From Flagellimonas flava (lineage in GTDB: Bacteria; Bacteroidota; Bacteroidia; Flavobacteriales; Flavobacteriaceae), in NCBI RefSeq assembly GCF_900129665.1, contig NZ_FQWL01000001.1, positions 868,001 through 932,000 of the forward strand: a DNA stretch of 64,000 bases, written 5' to 3'. This document shows, in pieces, positions 8,021-16,712 of the stretch; position 1 is the first letter of the stretch, and the number at the start of each line of letters is the position of its first letter. The notes below the pieces were generated by a model. It saw nothing but the letters and a program-made list of their open reading frames with translations. It searched no databases and was not told the origin of the DNA. Made by a program: the position numbers and the translations under genes.

Positions 8021-9532
8021 ATGAAATTAACACAGACCATTTTTTGTTTTCTACTAGTCACTACAGCTTTTTCCCAAAGATGGGCGGAAGGGGAGCTAGA
8101 TGCCCTTTCGGATGCTTATACCAAAAAATCCTTTCCATCTTTGGTTGAGCTTTTGAGCATCCCGAACGATGCTTTTTTTCCTGAAGATTTGGAGAAAAAT
8201 GTACAATGGTGCGAACGGGAATTCCAGCACCGAAAATTTACTACTACAAGAATCCCAACAGCTGTGGCGCCACTGCTTTTGGCAGAACTAAATGGAAAAC
8301 GAGCCAAAAAAACGGTATTGGTGTACTTGCAGATTGATGGCCAGCCCGTGGACACTACCCGATGGTTTCAAAAAAACCCATATCTCCCCGTGGTCAAGAG
8401 AAAAAATGAAGTGGGGGAGTGGGAAGCGGTTAAAGATTTTGAAATCGAAAGCTTTGACCCTGATTGGCGGATTTTTGCTAGGTCCGCTTCAGATGCCAAG
8501 GGGCCGGTGGCCATGTTTTTGGCGGCTTTGGATGCGGCACAGGAAAAGAACATTCACCCAAACTACAACATCAAGGTAATCATGGATTTTGAAGAGGAAC
8601 TTGGGTCTCCACGCCTTCCCCAAGCGGTTTTGGACAATAGGGAGCTCTTAAGTGCGGACATGATGGTTATTTTCGATGGGCCGAGACACATCACCAATGA
8701 ACCTACCCTTGTATTTGGGGCTCGGGGCATCGCAACCGTGACCTTAACCACTTATGGTCCCATTGTTCCGCAGCATAGCGGCCATTATGGCAACTATGCT
8801 CCCAATCCGGCCTTGCGACTTTCTCGATTGCTGGCCTCCATGAAAGATGAAGATGGGCGTGTAACCATACCCGGATATTATGACGGTATTGTTTTGGACG
8901 AGAAGGCCAAGGCGATATTGAAAAGTGTTCCCGACGACGAAACGGTTATCCGTGAAAAACTGCAAATTGCGGCTATAGATAAGGTAGGGGCCAATTATCA
9001 GGAGGCCATTCAATATCCATCCTTGAATATCCGTGGGATGCAATCTGGATGGATTGATGAAAAGGCTCGGACGATTGTACCCGGCTGGGCCAGAGCTGAA
9101 ATTGATATTCGATTGGTGTTGGAATCTGATCCTGCACGTTTAATCAATTTGGTGCGAGACCATATTCAAGATCAGGGATATCTGGTTTTGGACAGGGTGC
9201 CCACAAAGGAGGAGCGCTTGGCCCACCATCGTATCGCCACTCTTACCCATGAGATTTCATATCAATCCTTTCGTACAGAGATAGACTCCGAAGTCGGAAA
9301 TTGGTTGGATAGCGCTTTGGACAAGGCATTTAGTGAGAAACCAATAAAAATTAGAATGGGAGGTGGGTCTATTCCCATTGCTCCTTTTGTAAATACCTTG
9401 GGCGTTCCAGCCGTTATCGTTCCTACAGTTAATATGGATAATAACCAGCATAGCCCCAATGAGAACCTGCGATTGGGCAACTATCGGGAGGGAATCAAGA
9501 CTATGATATCCATATTGGCAGAAAAGTTATAG
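8021..9532 (+). CDS. secreted M20-family metallopeptidase
   Basis: This 503-residue protein has a signal peptide (cleavage after TAFS). The M20 fold is clear. The bridging-metal Asp is in SASDAKGP (D158), the catalytic base and ligand are the Glu pair in DFEEELGSP (E192/E193), a later Asp is in VIFDGPRH, and the final His is in NNQHSPNENLRLG. The first zinc-ligand motif, normally HxD, reads YLQIDGQPVD, with Gln104 where His is usual. The HxD-to-QxD change may define a subfamily or alter metal use. The expected substrate is a peptide or N-acyl amino acid in the periplasm. It sits in an operon between an AraC regulator and a membrane LytTR regulator (gap to the latter 9 bp). Confidence 0.85.
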   Translation: MKLTQTIFCFLLVTTAFSQRWAEGELDALSDAYTKKSFPSLVELLSIPNDAFFPEDLEKNVQWCEREFQHRKFTTTRIPTAVAPLLLAELNGKRAKKTVLVYLQIDGQPVDTTRWFQKNPYLPVVKRKNEVGEWEAVKDFEIESFDPDWRIFARSASDAKGPVAMFLAALDAAQEKNIHPNYNIKVIMDFEEELGSPRLPQAVLDNRELLSADMMVIFDGPRHITNEPTLVFGARGIATVTLTTYGPIVPQHSGHYGNYAPNPALRLSRLLASMKDEDGRVTIPGYYDGIVLDEKAKAILKSVPDDETVIREKLQIAAIDKVGANYQEAIQYPSLNIRGMQSGWIDEKARTIVPGWARAEIDIRLVLESDPARLINLVRDHIQDQGYLVLDRVPTKEERLAHHRIATLTHEISYQSFRTEIDSEVGNWLDSALDKAFSEKPIKIRMGGGSIPIAPFVNTLGVPAVIVPTVNMDNNQHSPNENLRLGNYREGIKTMISILAEKL

Positions 9533-9541
9533 TTATATTGG

Positions 9542-10381
9542 ATGGGAATGGCTAAAATTGACTTTTGGCGGTTTTTAGAACCACTGCTTTTGGGATGTAT
9601 TGCCAACATTCTCATCAATTTTATTTTTAAGCCCAACAATCCCGATTTTATTCTTCAGGAGTTTGTAACGGCCATAGCCTTTTCTATTCTGGTTACAGAA
9701 ATCAACCGTTTTATAGATGGCAAATTGGAAAATCGTATTCCTTGGACAAGACAATTGGGGAAGCGATTTGTCTACCAACTAAGCTTCTTGACCCTCACCT
9801 TGTTGGTGATTTTAAATGGGGTAGGCAATCTATATATTTGGTTGATAGGTGATGATTTTTATACTGCAAAAGAGCTTGTGATCATCAACCTGAGTGTTTT
9901 TCTCGTAGCACTGTTACTTACACTAATCAAATGGGCTGTACACTTCTATAGAAATTGGAGGCATGCTGAACATGAATTGGACGATTCCAAAGAAACGCTA
10001 AACAAGATTAAGGTGGAGTTGGATAAATCCGACGCATACGTTGAGCTCCAACGAAGAAATGAAAATCTTAGGATCCCCATTGCAGATGTCATTCATGCGG
10101 AAACTCAACATGGAGTGGTATGGGTGTATTATCAAGCGGCGAGAGCGGTGTATCCGGGAACCTTGGACAGCTTAACGTCCCACCTGCCAAAACACCAATT
10201 CTTTTTAGCATCTAGGAATGCGATAGTCAAGAAGGATAGGATTGCGTCTATTTCCCCATCCACCTACGGCAAAATAGATATTGGTCTGATGAGCCCCTTG
10301 GAAGAGCATCAAATAACCGTGAGTAGATTGAAGGCCGCGCAATTCAGAAAGTGGTACCATAGCAGTTCGGACCTTATTTAA
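9542..10381 (+). CDS. membrane-bound LytTR-family transcriptional regulator
   Basis: This 279-residue protein has about four transmembrane helices in residues 10-140, a short coiled-coil linker (AEHELDDSKETLNKIKVEL, about 145-170) and a C-terminal LytTR domain at about 178-270 (NLRIPIADVIHAETQHGVVWVYY, FFLASRNAIVKKDRI, HQITVSRLK). This is the same architecture as 1897-2631. Being the last gene of the AraC / M20 operon suggests it senses a membrane-linked signal related to the peptidase substrate; that is inference. Confidence 0.82.
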   Translation: MGMAKIDFWRFLEPLLLGCIANILINFIFKPNNPDFILQEFVTAIAFSILVTEINRFIDGKLENRIPWTRQLGKRFVYQLSFLTLTLLVILNGVGNLYIWLIGDDFYTAKELVIINLSVFLVALLLTLIKWAVHFYRNWRHAEHELDDSKETLNKIKVELDKSDAYVELQRRNENLRIPIADVIHAETQHGVVWVYYQAARAVYPGTLDSLTSHLPKHQFFLASRNAIVKKDRIASISPSTYGKIDIGLMSPLEEHQITVSRLKAAQFRKWYHSSSDLI

Positions 10382-10413
10382 TAGCATTTCGCCCAGTTCT
10401 TGTCCTTTTTTCT

Positions 10414-10443
10414 TTTGATTGCCCGGCAGGATAAATTCCTTTG
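10414..10443 (+). promoter_or_regulatory. possible promoter of the serine hydrolase gene
   Basis: TTTTG (10414-10417 in its core) is followed after 18 bp by TTCCTTTG (10436-10443), which matches seven of the eight positions of TAnnTTTG. The hydrolase ATG is 23 bp downstream. This is a weak match. Confidence 0.25.
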
Positions 10444-10466
10444 GAGTAATCAAAAAACAAGAAATC

Positions 10467-11609
10467 ATGAAAAAAATTAAATTAACGATTGTGCTTGCAG
10501 CCATAGCATGTGGATTGGCATTGAGCCTAAGTTATTCCCAACAACCACAAAAAAAACTGGCAAAGATTCAAGAGTATATGGATGATGCTGCCAAGGAGAA
10601 ACTTGTGGGTGTATCCATTTACATTAAAAGTCCAAAATTGGGTACCTGGGTGGGAACTTCAGGGTATTCCAATTTGGAACAAAAGACACCCTTGGACAAG
10701 GACAATATCTTTGGTTTGGCAAGTATTGGAAAAATGTACATTGCCGTCGCTGTTTTAAAATTGGTCCAGGATGGGAAAATTGGTTTGGATGACAAGATTG
10801 AAAAGTATTTGCCCCAAGAAATCATTGAAGGGTTTCCAACGGCAAAAGATGTCACCGTTAGAAATCTGCTGGGGCATACTTCCGGATTATACAATTACAA
10901 TAGAAATCCAAAGTTGAATGAACTTTATTTAACGGGAAACCTAAAGCTGGACACACTTTCCCACATGGATGCCTTGAGGGATTATGCCTACGGAATTACC
11001 GAACATACCAAACCCCTGGGAGAATATAAATATAGCAGCACCAACTATTTGTTGCTATCCATGATCATGGACAAGGTTGTCCCAGAAGGACATTCGAGCT
11101 ATATGCGGAAAGAGTTAATTGAAAAGTACGGCTTAAAGGACACCTATTATAAGGAGACACCGCCCGAAAGACTGGTGGAGCACTATGGGGATATCAATGA
11201 GGATGGCATTACGGAGAATCTTTCCGCGGAGACTATCGAGACTACAAACTGGTACAGTGGTGATGATGGGGTATATAGCACTGTTGAAGAAGCGAGCCGA
11301 TTTTTGCAGAAGCTTATGAACGGTGAAATTTTGAACGAAAATACCCTAAAGGAAATGATGACATGGAACGACGAAAAAAATCCAGATTATGGGCTGGGAC
11401 TAATGGCGGACAAAAGCTTTCCTTACAAATTTTTGATGGGACACTCGGGTAGGGGAATAGGTATAACCACGGACCTCTATTATTTTCCCAAACAGGATAT
11501 GACCGTCGCCATCTTTTCAAATTCCGGATTACGTTCGGCATCCAAGGATTACGGCAAGGTCTATTTCAAAATGAGAAAACGAATTATTAAGAAATTGTTT
11601 CTATTCTGA
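10467..11609 (+). CDS. beta-lactamase-fold serine hydrolase, exported
   Basis: From the ATG at 10467 (preceded by aagaaatc) this encodes 380 residues with a signal peptide (MKKIKLTIVLAAIACGLALS). An ATG at 10419 would add 16 residues and spoil the signal. The class C beta-lactamase / DD-peptidase fold is shown by the SxxK motif in LASIGKM (S86, K89) and a triad HSG in MGHSGRGIG. The tyrosine motif reads YSSTNY, with Ser where the usual YxN has Asn. Such proteins hydrolyse peptides, esters or lactams; the real substrate is unknown. It is one of four enzymes of this fold in the window. Confidence 0.85.
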   Translation: MKKIKLTIVLAAIACGLALSLSYSQQPQKKLAKIQEYMDDAAKEKLVGVSIYIKSPKLGTWVGTSGYSNLEQKTPLDKDNIFGLASIGKMYIAVAVLKLVQDGKIGLDDKIEKYLPQEIIEGFPTAKDVTVRNLLGHTSGLYNYNRNPKLNELYLTGNLKLDTLSHMDALRDYAYGITEHTKPLGEYKYSSTNYLLLSMIMDKVVPEGHSSYMRKELIEKYGLKDTYYKETPPERLVEHYGDINEDGITENLSAETIETTNWYSGDDGVYSTVEEASRFLQKLMNGEILNENTLKEMMTWNDEKNPDYGLGLMADKSFPYKFLMGHSGRGIGITTDLYYFPKQDMTVAIFSNSGLRSASKDYGKVYFKMRKRIIKKLFLF

Positions 11610-11641
11610 TGGCCTGACTTCAATTTTAACAAGGACTGATT

Positions 11642-11680
11642 TGTTCATTTGGTAAGTTTTTGTAATTTACCGAATGAACA
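11642..11680. promoter_or_regulatory. inverted repeat, probable TetR operator
   Basis: The arms tgttcatttggtaa (11642-11655) and ttaccgaatgaaca (11667-11680) are reverse complements with one mismatch in 14 bp and an 11-bp spacer. A smaller GAATG-AA-CATTC repeat overlaps at 11672-11683. The repeat ends 10 bp before the TetR ATG at 11691. This position and symmetry are typical of an autoregulatory TetR operator. Confidence 0.6.
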
Positions 11681-11690
11681 TTCAGTCTAT

Positions 11691-12266
11691 ATGATTAACA
11701 CTACCTCAAAACGAGCCATTCTGCTGGAAACCTCCTTAGAACTTTTTGTGGATCAAGGAATCCAGAAAACTTCCATGGCGCTGATTTCAGAAAAGTCCCA
11801 AGTAGCTGTCGGAACCATCTACCATCATTTTAAAAGTAAGGAGGAATTGATTGAGGGCGTTTACCTCGAGATTTTAGAATCCTTGGGGAAGCACATTGCT
11901 TTTACCCATGAAGAGGAACAGCTTGATTTTAAGTCTCGTTTTGATTTGCTATGGAGAAAGGGCTATGATTATTATACGCAGTTTCCCAATCGTTTTAGGT
12001 TTCATGATACCTACAGCTATTCCCCGTTGATCTCAAATCAACTCAGGGAGTATGCCCGTGGATATTATCAAGTAGCTTTTGATTTGATCCAAGAGGGCAT
12101 CAGAGAAGGTATGCTTATTAATACCAATCCTGTACTAATCATGCGTTGGCTTTACAACAGCTTATCCACCATAATTCAGATTAAACTGAATCACGAGTTC
12201 GAAGTCACGGAAGATATGGTATCAACCACTCTGGAAATGGCTTGGAAGAGTTTAACTTATAAATGA
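11691..12266 (+). CDS. TetR/AcrR-family transcriptional regulator
   Basis: From the ATG at 11691 the protein has 191 residues. An upstream ATG at 11649 would start inside the operator repeat and is unlikely. The N-terminal helix-turn-helix is standard: TSKRAILLETSLELFVDQGIQKTSMALISEKSQVAVGTIYHHFKSKEELI. The C-terminal helical domain binds an unknown ligand. Its TGA overlaps the ATG of the next gene (ATGA), and a serine hydrolase follows, so this is a three-gene operon probably controlled through the 11642-11680 repeat. Confidence 0.88.
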   Translation: MINTTSKRAILLETSLELFVDQGIQKTSMALISEKSQVAVGTIYHHFKSKEELIEGVYLEILESLGKHIAFTHEEEQLDFKSRFDLLWRKGYDYYTQFPNRFRFHDTYSYSPLISNQLREYARGYYQVAFDLIQEGIREGMLINTNPVLIMRWLYNSLSTIIQIKLNHEFEVTEDMVSTTLEMAWKSLTYK

Positions 12267-12781
12267 ACCGCTTAATGAAACAACTACTTTTTTTATTCCT
12301 GTTTACCCTCGGGTTTTTATCCCATGCACAAAACCAAAAGTATCAGACCGTGGAAGAAACGGTGAATACAATGTTGGAAGTTATTTCCGTTGAAATTGGC
12401 GAGGAGCCAGATTGGGATACCTATAGGAACTTATTTCTCCCGACTGCCCAAAAGATTTTGCTGAATCCCAAAGCCAAGAACCCTTCAAATCGCGCAAGAT
12501 CTTTCTCGGTTGAAGAGTTTATACGATATGTTGGCCCCTTATATGGCAGGGATGGCTTTGATGAAGTAGTTACCGGTTTAACCGTCAATGAATTCAACGG
12601 AGTGGCAAATGCATTCCAGTCCTACCATGCCAAAAATCTTACAGGGACCTATGATAAAAAGGGAATTAATTGTTATCAATTGGTATGGGTGGATGGTCGC
12701 TGGTGGATTGCTAGCACCACCTGGGCCGCCGAAAATGAAGAACATAAAATTCCTGAAAAATACTTGAACGCTTCAAAATAA
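12263..12781 (+). CDS. secreted NTF2/SnoaL-like small protein
   Basis: This 172-residue protein has a signal peptide (MKQLLFLFLFTLGFLSHA, cleavage before QNQ). The mature region (YQTVEETVNTMLEVISVEIGEEPDWDTYRNLFLPTAQ and later CYQLVWVDGRWWIASTTWAAE) looks like the cone-shaped alpha+beta barrel of the NTF2 / SnoaL family. I see no catalytic residues. It overlaps the TetR gene by 4 bp and is 5 bp from the serine hydrolase, so it belongs to the same transcript. A binding or chaperone role for the same substrate is inference. Confidence 0.7.
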   Translation: MNRLMKQLLFLFLFTLGFLSHAQNQKYQTVEETVNTMLEVISVEIGEEPDWDTYRNLFLPTAQKILLNPKAKNPSNRARSFSVEEFIRYVGPLYGRDGFDEVVTGLTVNEFNGVANAFQSYHAKNLTGTYDKKGINCYQLVWVDGRWWIASTTWAAENEEHKIPEKYLNASK

Positions 12782-12786
12782 AGTTT

Positions 12787-13986
12787 ATGACCTGTATAAG
12801 ACCAACATATTTCACTCATATTAAACTCGGCTGCGCCCCATTGCTATTAATAGCTATGACCTTAATGTCCAGTGTATTTCTATCAGGATGCTCTAGCAAT
12901 GAGGTCGATGAGACACCACCAGTGGATCAAGAGGCTTTGTTTGCCGAAGAATTACAGACCCTGGTTGATGAAAAAATTGGAACTGATAAATTACTGGGGG
13001 CATCGGTTTCCATTAGGATAGATGGAGTGGAAGAGTGGAGTTTACAAGGGGGGATCTCCAGCGGTGACACTCCAATAGCTGCCAACATGCGATTTGGAAT
13101 TGCCAGCATTACCAAAACCTTTGTGGCAGCCACCGTACTAAAACTAAGTGAGGAGGGTGCCTTAAGTTTGGATGATCCCATTAGCCTATGGCTCACTTTA
13201 GATACTGAAAACATTGACGATTCCATTACCATTGAACAATTGTTAGGGCATTTTACCGGACTTCACGGTTACTTTAGGCATCCTGATATCTGGCCAAGGG
13301 TAGAGGGGGATTTAAACACACCAATCCCTACGTTGGAATTGGTAGATTATGTGGGAACACCATTCTTTGCTCCAGGGGAGCGGTATGAATATTCCAATTC
13401 CAATTATTTGGTGTTGGGTTTGATCATAGAAGCGGTTACCGGGAAAACCGTAGGTGAAGTATTTAGGGAAAAACTTTTTGGTCCATTGCAAATGAACTCC
13501 ATCTATTTTCCTGCCAATGAAAACCTTGTTGGTCCAGTGGCCACACCTTGGCGGGACAGCAATGGGGACGGAACACTCCAAAACATCTTGGCCGAATTTG
13601 GACCAGCGTATCATAGTATATTCTATACCGCTGCCGATGTTTTCTCAACAGCTTCGGATTTGTCCATGTGGCCGCAGCATCTATTTAACGGAACGCTACT
13701 GTCTGAACCTACCAAGACAAAGATGTTGGATTTTCAGCCCATTGACGATACTATTTTTACCGGATATGGGCTTGGGATACGGGAAGTTACCTTCGCCGGA
13801 AAATCCCATTGGGGGCACACCGGGGGAATGCGCGGTTATGGGTCCTATATGTTCTACGACCCTGAAACCAAAGTGAGTATTGCTATGTTGAATAACCAAA
13901 GTAGGTCCCAAAACGGTCCATTGCTTCGTTATCAATTGGTTGACGAACTTCTTCAAGCGGTATATCAACACATAGAAGGCGATTGA
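12787..13986 (+). CDS. beta-lactamase-fold serine hydrolase lipoprotein
   Basis: This 399-residue lipoprotein has a long N-terminus ending in the lipobox LSGC (C35). All three catalytic motifs of the class C beta-lactamase / D-aminopeptidase fold are present: SITK (S107, K110), YSNSNY and HTGG in WGHTGGMRG. It acts at the cell envelope on an unknown ester, amide or peptide substrate. As the last gene of the TetR operon, it is probably induced by the ligand sensed by that regulator. Confidence 0.87.
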   Translation: MTCIRPTYFTHIKLGCAPLLLIAMTLMSSVFLSGCSSNEVDETPPVDQEALFAEELQTLVDEKIGTDKLLGASVSIRIDGVEEWSLQGGISSGDTPIAANMRFGIASITKTFVAATVLKLSEEGALSLDDPISLWLTLDTENIDDSITIEQLLGHFTGLHGYFRHPDIWPRVEGDLNTPIPTLELVDYVGTPFFAPGERYEYSNSNYLVLGLIIEAVTGKTVGEVFREKLFGPLQMNSIYFPANENLVGPVATPWRDSNGDGTLQNILAEFGPAYHSIFYTAADVFSTASDLSMWPQHLFNGTLLSEPTKTKMLDFQPIDDTIFTGYGLGIREVTFAGKSHWGHTGGMRGYGSYMFYDPETKVSIAMLNNQSRSQNGPLLRYQLVDELLQAVYQHIEGD

Positions 13987-14024
13987 CTTGGAACACTTCA
14001 AATCCTAAGGTCTGCGGTAGCATA

Positions 14025-14534
14025 TTAGCGCTGCGAGGTCTTTAGGTCGGTCATTTTACCATAATATTTTGGAACTCCGCTGTCAAGTCGTTCCAAAAAC
14101 ACATGGTACCTTTTGGAACCGCGACGTAGAGGAACCGTTTCAACAATAAACCGTTGTTCCTTTTCATCAAAGGAATATTGTTTAACTCCCCAATTCCCCG
14201 TCTTTTTAATTTCCCCACTATAAAGTACAATTTGGGGAAGTTTAGACGTGGGATTGGGGTATTCCCAAAGAGAAAGTCGAAGTTGGTCATCTTCGGTTTT
14301 ATCAACATGCAGGGTGAAATCCTCATTGGATGCTTGGACCAGGTTTTGTTCGACTTCCTCGTAAAGCAGAATACGCTTTTGACTTGCTTCCAATGCCAAA
14401 TTATTGTTTTGTATTAGTTTTTCTGTCTCTGATAGTTCCACTTTCATCTCGGCCAGCGCATGTTCCATTTCTTGATTTTTACAGCTAGAGGAAACTAGCA
14501 AGAGCAAAAGCAATACATAAAAAGAAATTTTCAT
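14025..14534 (-). CDS. coiled-coil lipoprotein of unknown function
   Basis: This 169-residue lipoprotein (lipobox VSSSC, C18) has a helical region at about 22-65 (EMEHALAEMKVELSETEKLI) that is likely a coiled coil. A beta-rich C-terminal half follows (FTLHVDKTEDDQLRLSLWEYP to KRYHVFLERLDSGVPKYYGKM). I do not recognise the family. It converges on the serine hydrolase gene and diverges from the MORN operon at 14740, with 205 bp between them. Confidence 0.6.
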   Translation of the reverse strand: MKISFYVLLLLLLVSSSCKNQEMEHALAEMKVELSETEKLIQNNNLALEASQKRILLYEEVEQNLVQASNEDFTLHVDKTEDDQLRLSLWEYPNPTSKLPQIVLYSGEIKKTGNWGVKQYSFDEKEQRFIVETVPLRRGSKRYHVFLERLDSGVPKYYGKMTDLKTSQR

Positions 14535-14739
14535 AGGGATTGGTTCTTGGTTATTATTAAATAGCTATTGAAAAATTACCTATCCTACTTCTGGGACCAA
14601 GTGCCCAATTGACCAATGCCCGTTTTGAATTGACGGTTGTGCTATTTGAGAGAATGACATGGTATTTTTTAAGATTTCATTTTTTTTTGAGAAAATGACT
14701 TTGAAAAACATCCTATTTTAAATTACATGCGTATTTAGA

Positions 14740-16710
14740 ATGAACCTATACCAGGTGAAAATCAACAATGTGAGAACACAACCAATAACCAAACTGCTGT
14801 TGCTTTTATGTTTGTATGGCTCTTTTTGGGGCGTAGCACAGGAAAAGCAACATTTTAGAGGCCCGTTGACCGTAGGTCAATTTCAAGGTGAGGCCGAGTA
14901 CGACTTTCAGGTCGTAGAAGGGGATACCATCCTTGATGGCCCTTTTAGTATGATTCGCTCCAATCTAAACGCGCTATTGGAGGATAAGGACAATTTCTTT
15001 TCATTTATCGGAGGATTCAAAAATGGGTATCCCAATGGGGACTGGAACTTTCAATTTGGGGAGTTTCAATCCGGAGAGGGCACCAAGGTAATCGATTTGC
15101 AATATCGATTGAACGTAAGTGGCACTACCAATGGTGCTTCGGGAACCATAAGCATGGGAAGGCCAAACGGTTTGTGGACGTTTGATTCCAAAAAAATTGA
15201 GAATTCTGAGATTGAGGAAAAATTGTTCAGTAGCACCATAACCTTTGAAAATGGGATACCCCAAAAAAGCTTCAAAATAGAAAACGAGACCAGCACCCTG
15301 GTGGGACGGTTCTTGAGAAATGGGCTGGCGCATGATGTCTGGACACTCTATACCGATAATGATTCGGGAACTTCTGAAAGCTGGTTTTTTGACAATGGAC
15401 TGCTCAGAAAGGTGGAAAAGCTTAATGATGCTGCCACCGAGGCCTGGTCCTTGTACGGGAGCTCGCTACCTGAGGAAAAGGTGATTAATCTTGATGCCCG
15501 ATATCTGAAAATCCTCCAATTATGGAATGCAAGTCTGGGGTCTATAGAACTGGAAACCACTGGAATTAGTCAGTTGCTTGCCCAAAATGCCGGTCATTAC
15601 AAGGAGATTGATGACATACTTTCTGCCATGGGGAAATCGCAATTTTTACCGGAATTTAAGGTGAAGGTAGGTCATTATCCATTGGATTCTCTTGAAACGG
15701 GTGCAATTGAAAGCCTAGAAAAACTATACGCCCGGTCGTCTGAGATAAGTCAATCCTTACTAAACGACACCCAGCTGAATATTCTAAGACGTTCCGACGG
15801 GGAAGCACAGTTTTTATATGCGGTAACCCAAGAGCTTCACACTAGGTTCCTTGAGCCCAATGGAAAACTATTGGATTATAAACGGGAAAACCTTTTGGAA
15901 TTCATTCCAAGAAAACAACTACTGGATTATTTGTGGCCCAAGGGAATGCCATCTCCAACTTTGGAAATCCTTAATTCTGCCAATCAGATGACCAGAAGTT
16001 TTAGCGGTCCGGATTTGGAAAACTATGATGTAAAAGCCTTGGATATTCTTTCTGCTGAGAAGATGTTGCAATACGCCTCTTCTAGCTTGGATTCCATAGC
16101 CAAACTATTAAATGATAGACTGCAAAAAGAAAGTCGATTACAGGAAGTCATTGGCCTGGAAGAAACCATGATTGCGAACGTGGACCATTTGAACAAGCTT
16201 ACTGACTCACTTCAAGCGCAAACGAGCCGACTTGAAAGCAAGGCGTTGAAAAAAATTCAATCTTTTGCCGAGGACCAACTAAAATCATACTCCAATATGG
16301 AGGACAGTCCCGAAAAAGTTGAACAAGGTAAGCAGATAATGAAGTGCTTGGAACAGCTGGATGGTCTGGCCTTGAAGATAGCGAATCTGCCGAGCAAATG
16401 GGAGCATATTCAGGAAACTTATATGGACGCCGTATGGAATCCGTTTATGGCCAATATTATGAATGAGGAAGTTAAAAAGCGGATAACCGGAGCCTATAAG
16501 AATGTTCTGATTCCCCATGTCCTTAATAAGGTAATAGATGGTCTAAACTGCGGTAATGCACAAAATATAAGTAACCTCTTAACCAATCTGGACCAACGCA
16601 TGTTGGAACTGCGTGATGCCGATACCTCTAAATTGGAACGGAAACTTCGCAAGGAAAAGAACCCGGCCACCATACTCAATTTGTTCAACCTTCAATCTTT
16701 GGAAGACTAG
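14740..16710 (+). CDS. secreted MORN_2-like / helical protein, first gene of the MORN-DUF2490 operon
   Basis: This 656-residue protein has a signal peptide (hydrophobic KLLLLLCLYGSFWGVA, cleavage near QEK). Residues about 40-250 contain repeated GxxxNGxxxGxW units of the MORN_2 / YwqK-antitoxin-like type (GGFKNGYPNGDWNFQFGEF, ISMGRPNGLWTFDSK, RFLRNGLAHDVWTLY). From about 270 to the end it is helical with heptad-like stretches (EETMIANVDHLNKLTDSLQ, TSKLERKLRKEKN). No enzyme motif is visible. The stop is 2 bp from the DUF2490 gene start, so translation is probably coupled. I do not recognise this full-length architecture. Confidence 0.7.
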   Translation: MNLYQVKINNVRTQPITKLLLLLCLYGSFWGVAQEKQHFRGPLTVGQFQGEAEYDFQVVEGDTILDGPFSMIRSNLNALLEDKDNFFSFIGGFKNGYPNGDWNFQFGEFQSGEGTKVIDLQYRLNVSGTTNGASGTISMGRPNGLWTFDSKKIENSEIEEKLFSSTITFENGIPQKSFKIENETSTLVGRFLRNGLAHDVWTLYTDNDSGTSESWFFDNGLLRKVEKLNDAATEAWSLYGSSLPEEKVINLDARYLKILQLWNASLGSIELETTGISQLLAQNAGHYKEIDDILSAMGKSQFLPEFKVKVGHYPLDSLETGAIESLEKLYARSSEISQSLLNDTQLNILRRSDGEAQFLYAVTQELHTRFLEPNGKLLDYKRENLLEFIPRKQLLDYLWPKGMPSPTLEILNSANQMTRSFSGPDLENYDVKALDILSAEKMLQYASSSLDSIAKLLNDRLQKESRLQEVIGLEETMIANVDHLNKLTDSLQAQTSRLESKALKKIQSFAEDQLKSYSNMEDSPEKVEQGKQIMKCLEQLDGLALKIANLPSKWEHIQETYMDAVWNPFMANIMNEEVKKRITGAYKNVLIPHVLNKVIDGLNCGNAQNISNLLTNLDQRMLELRDADTSKLERKLRKEKNPATILNLFNLQSLED

Positions 16711-16712
16711 TC

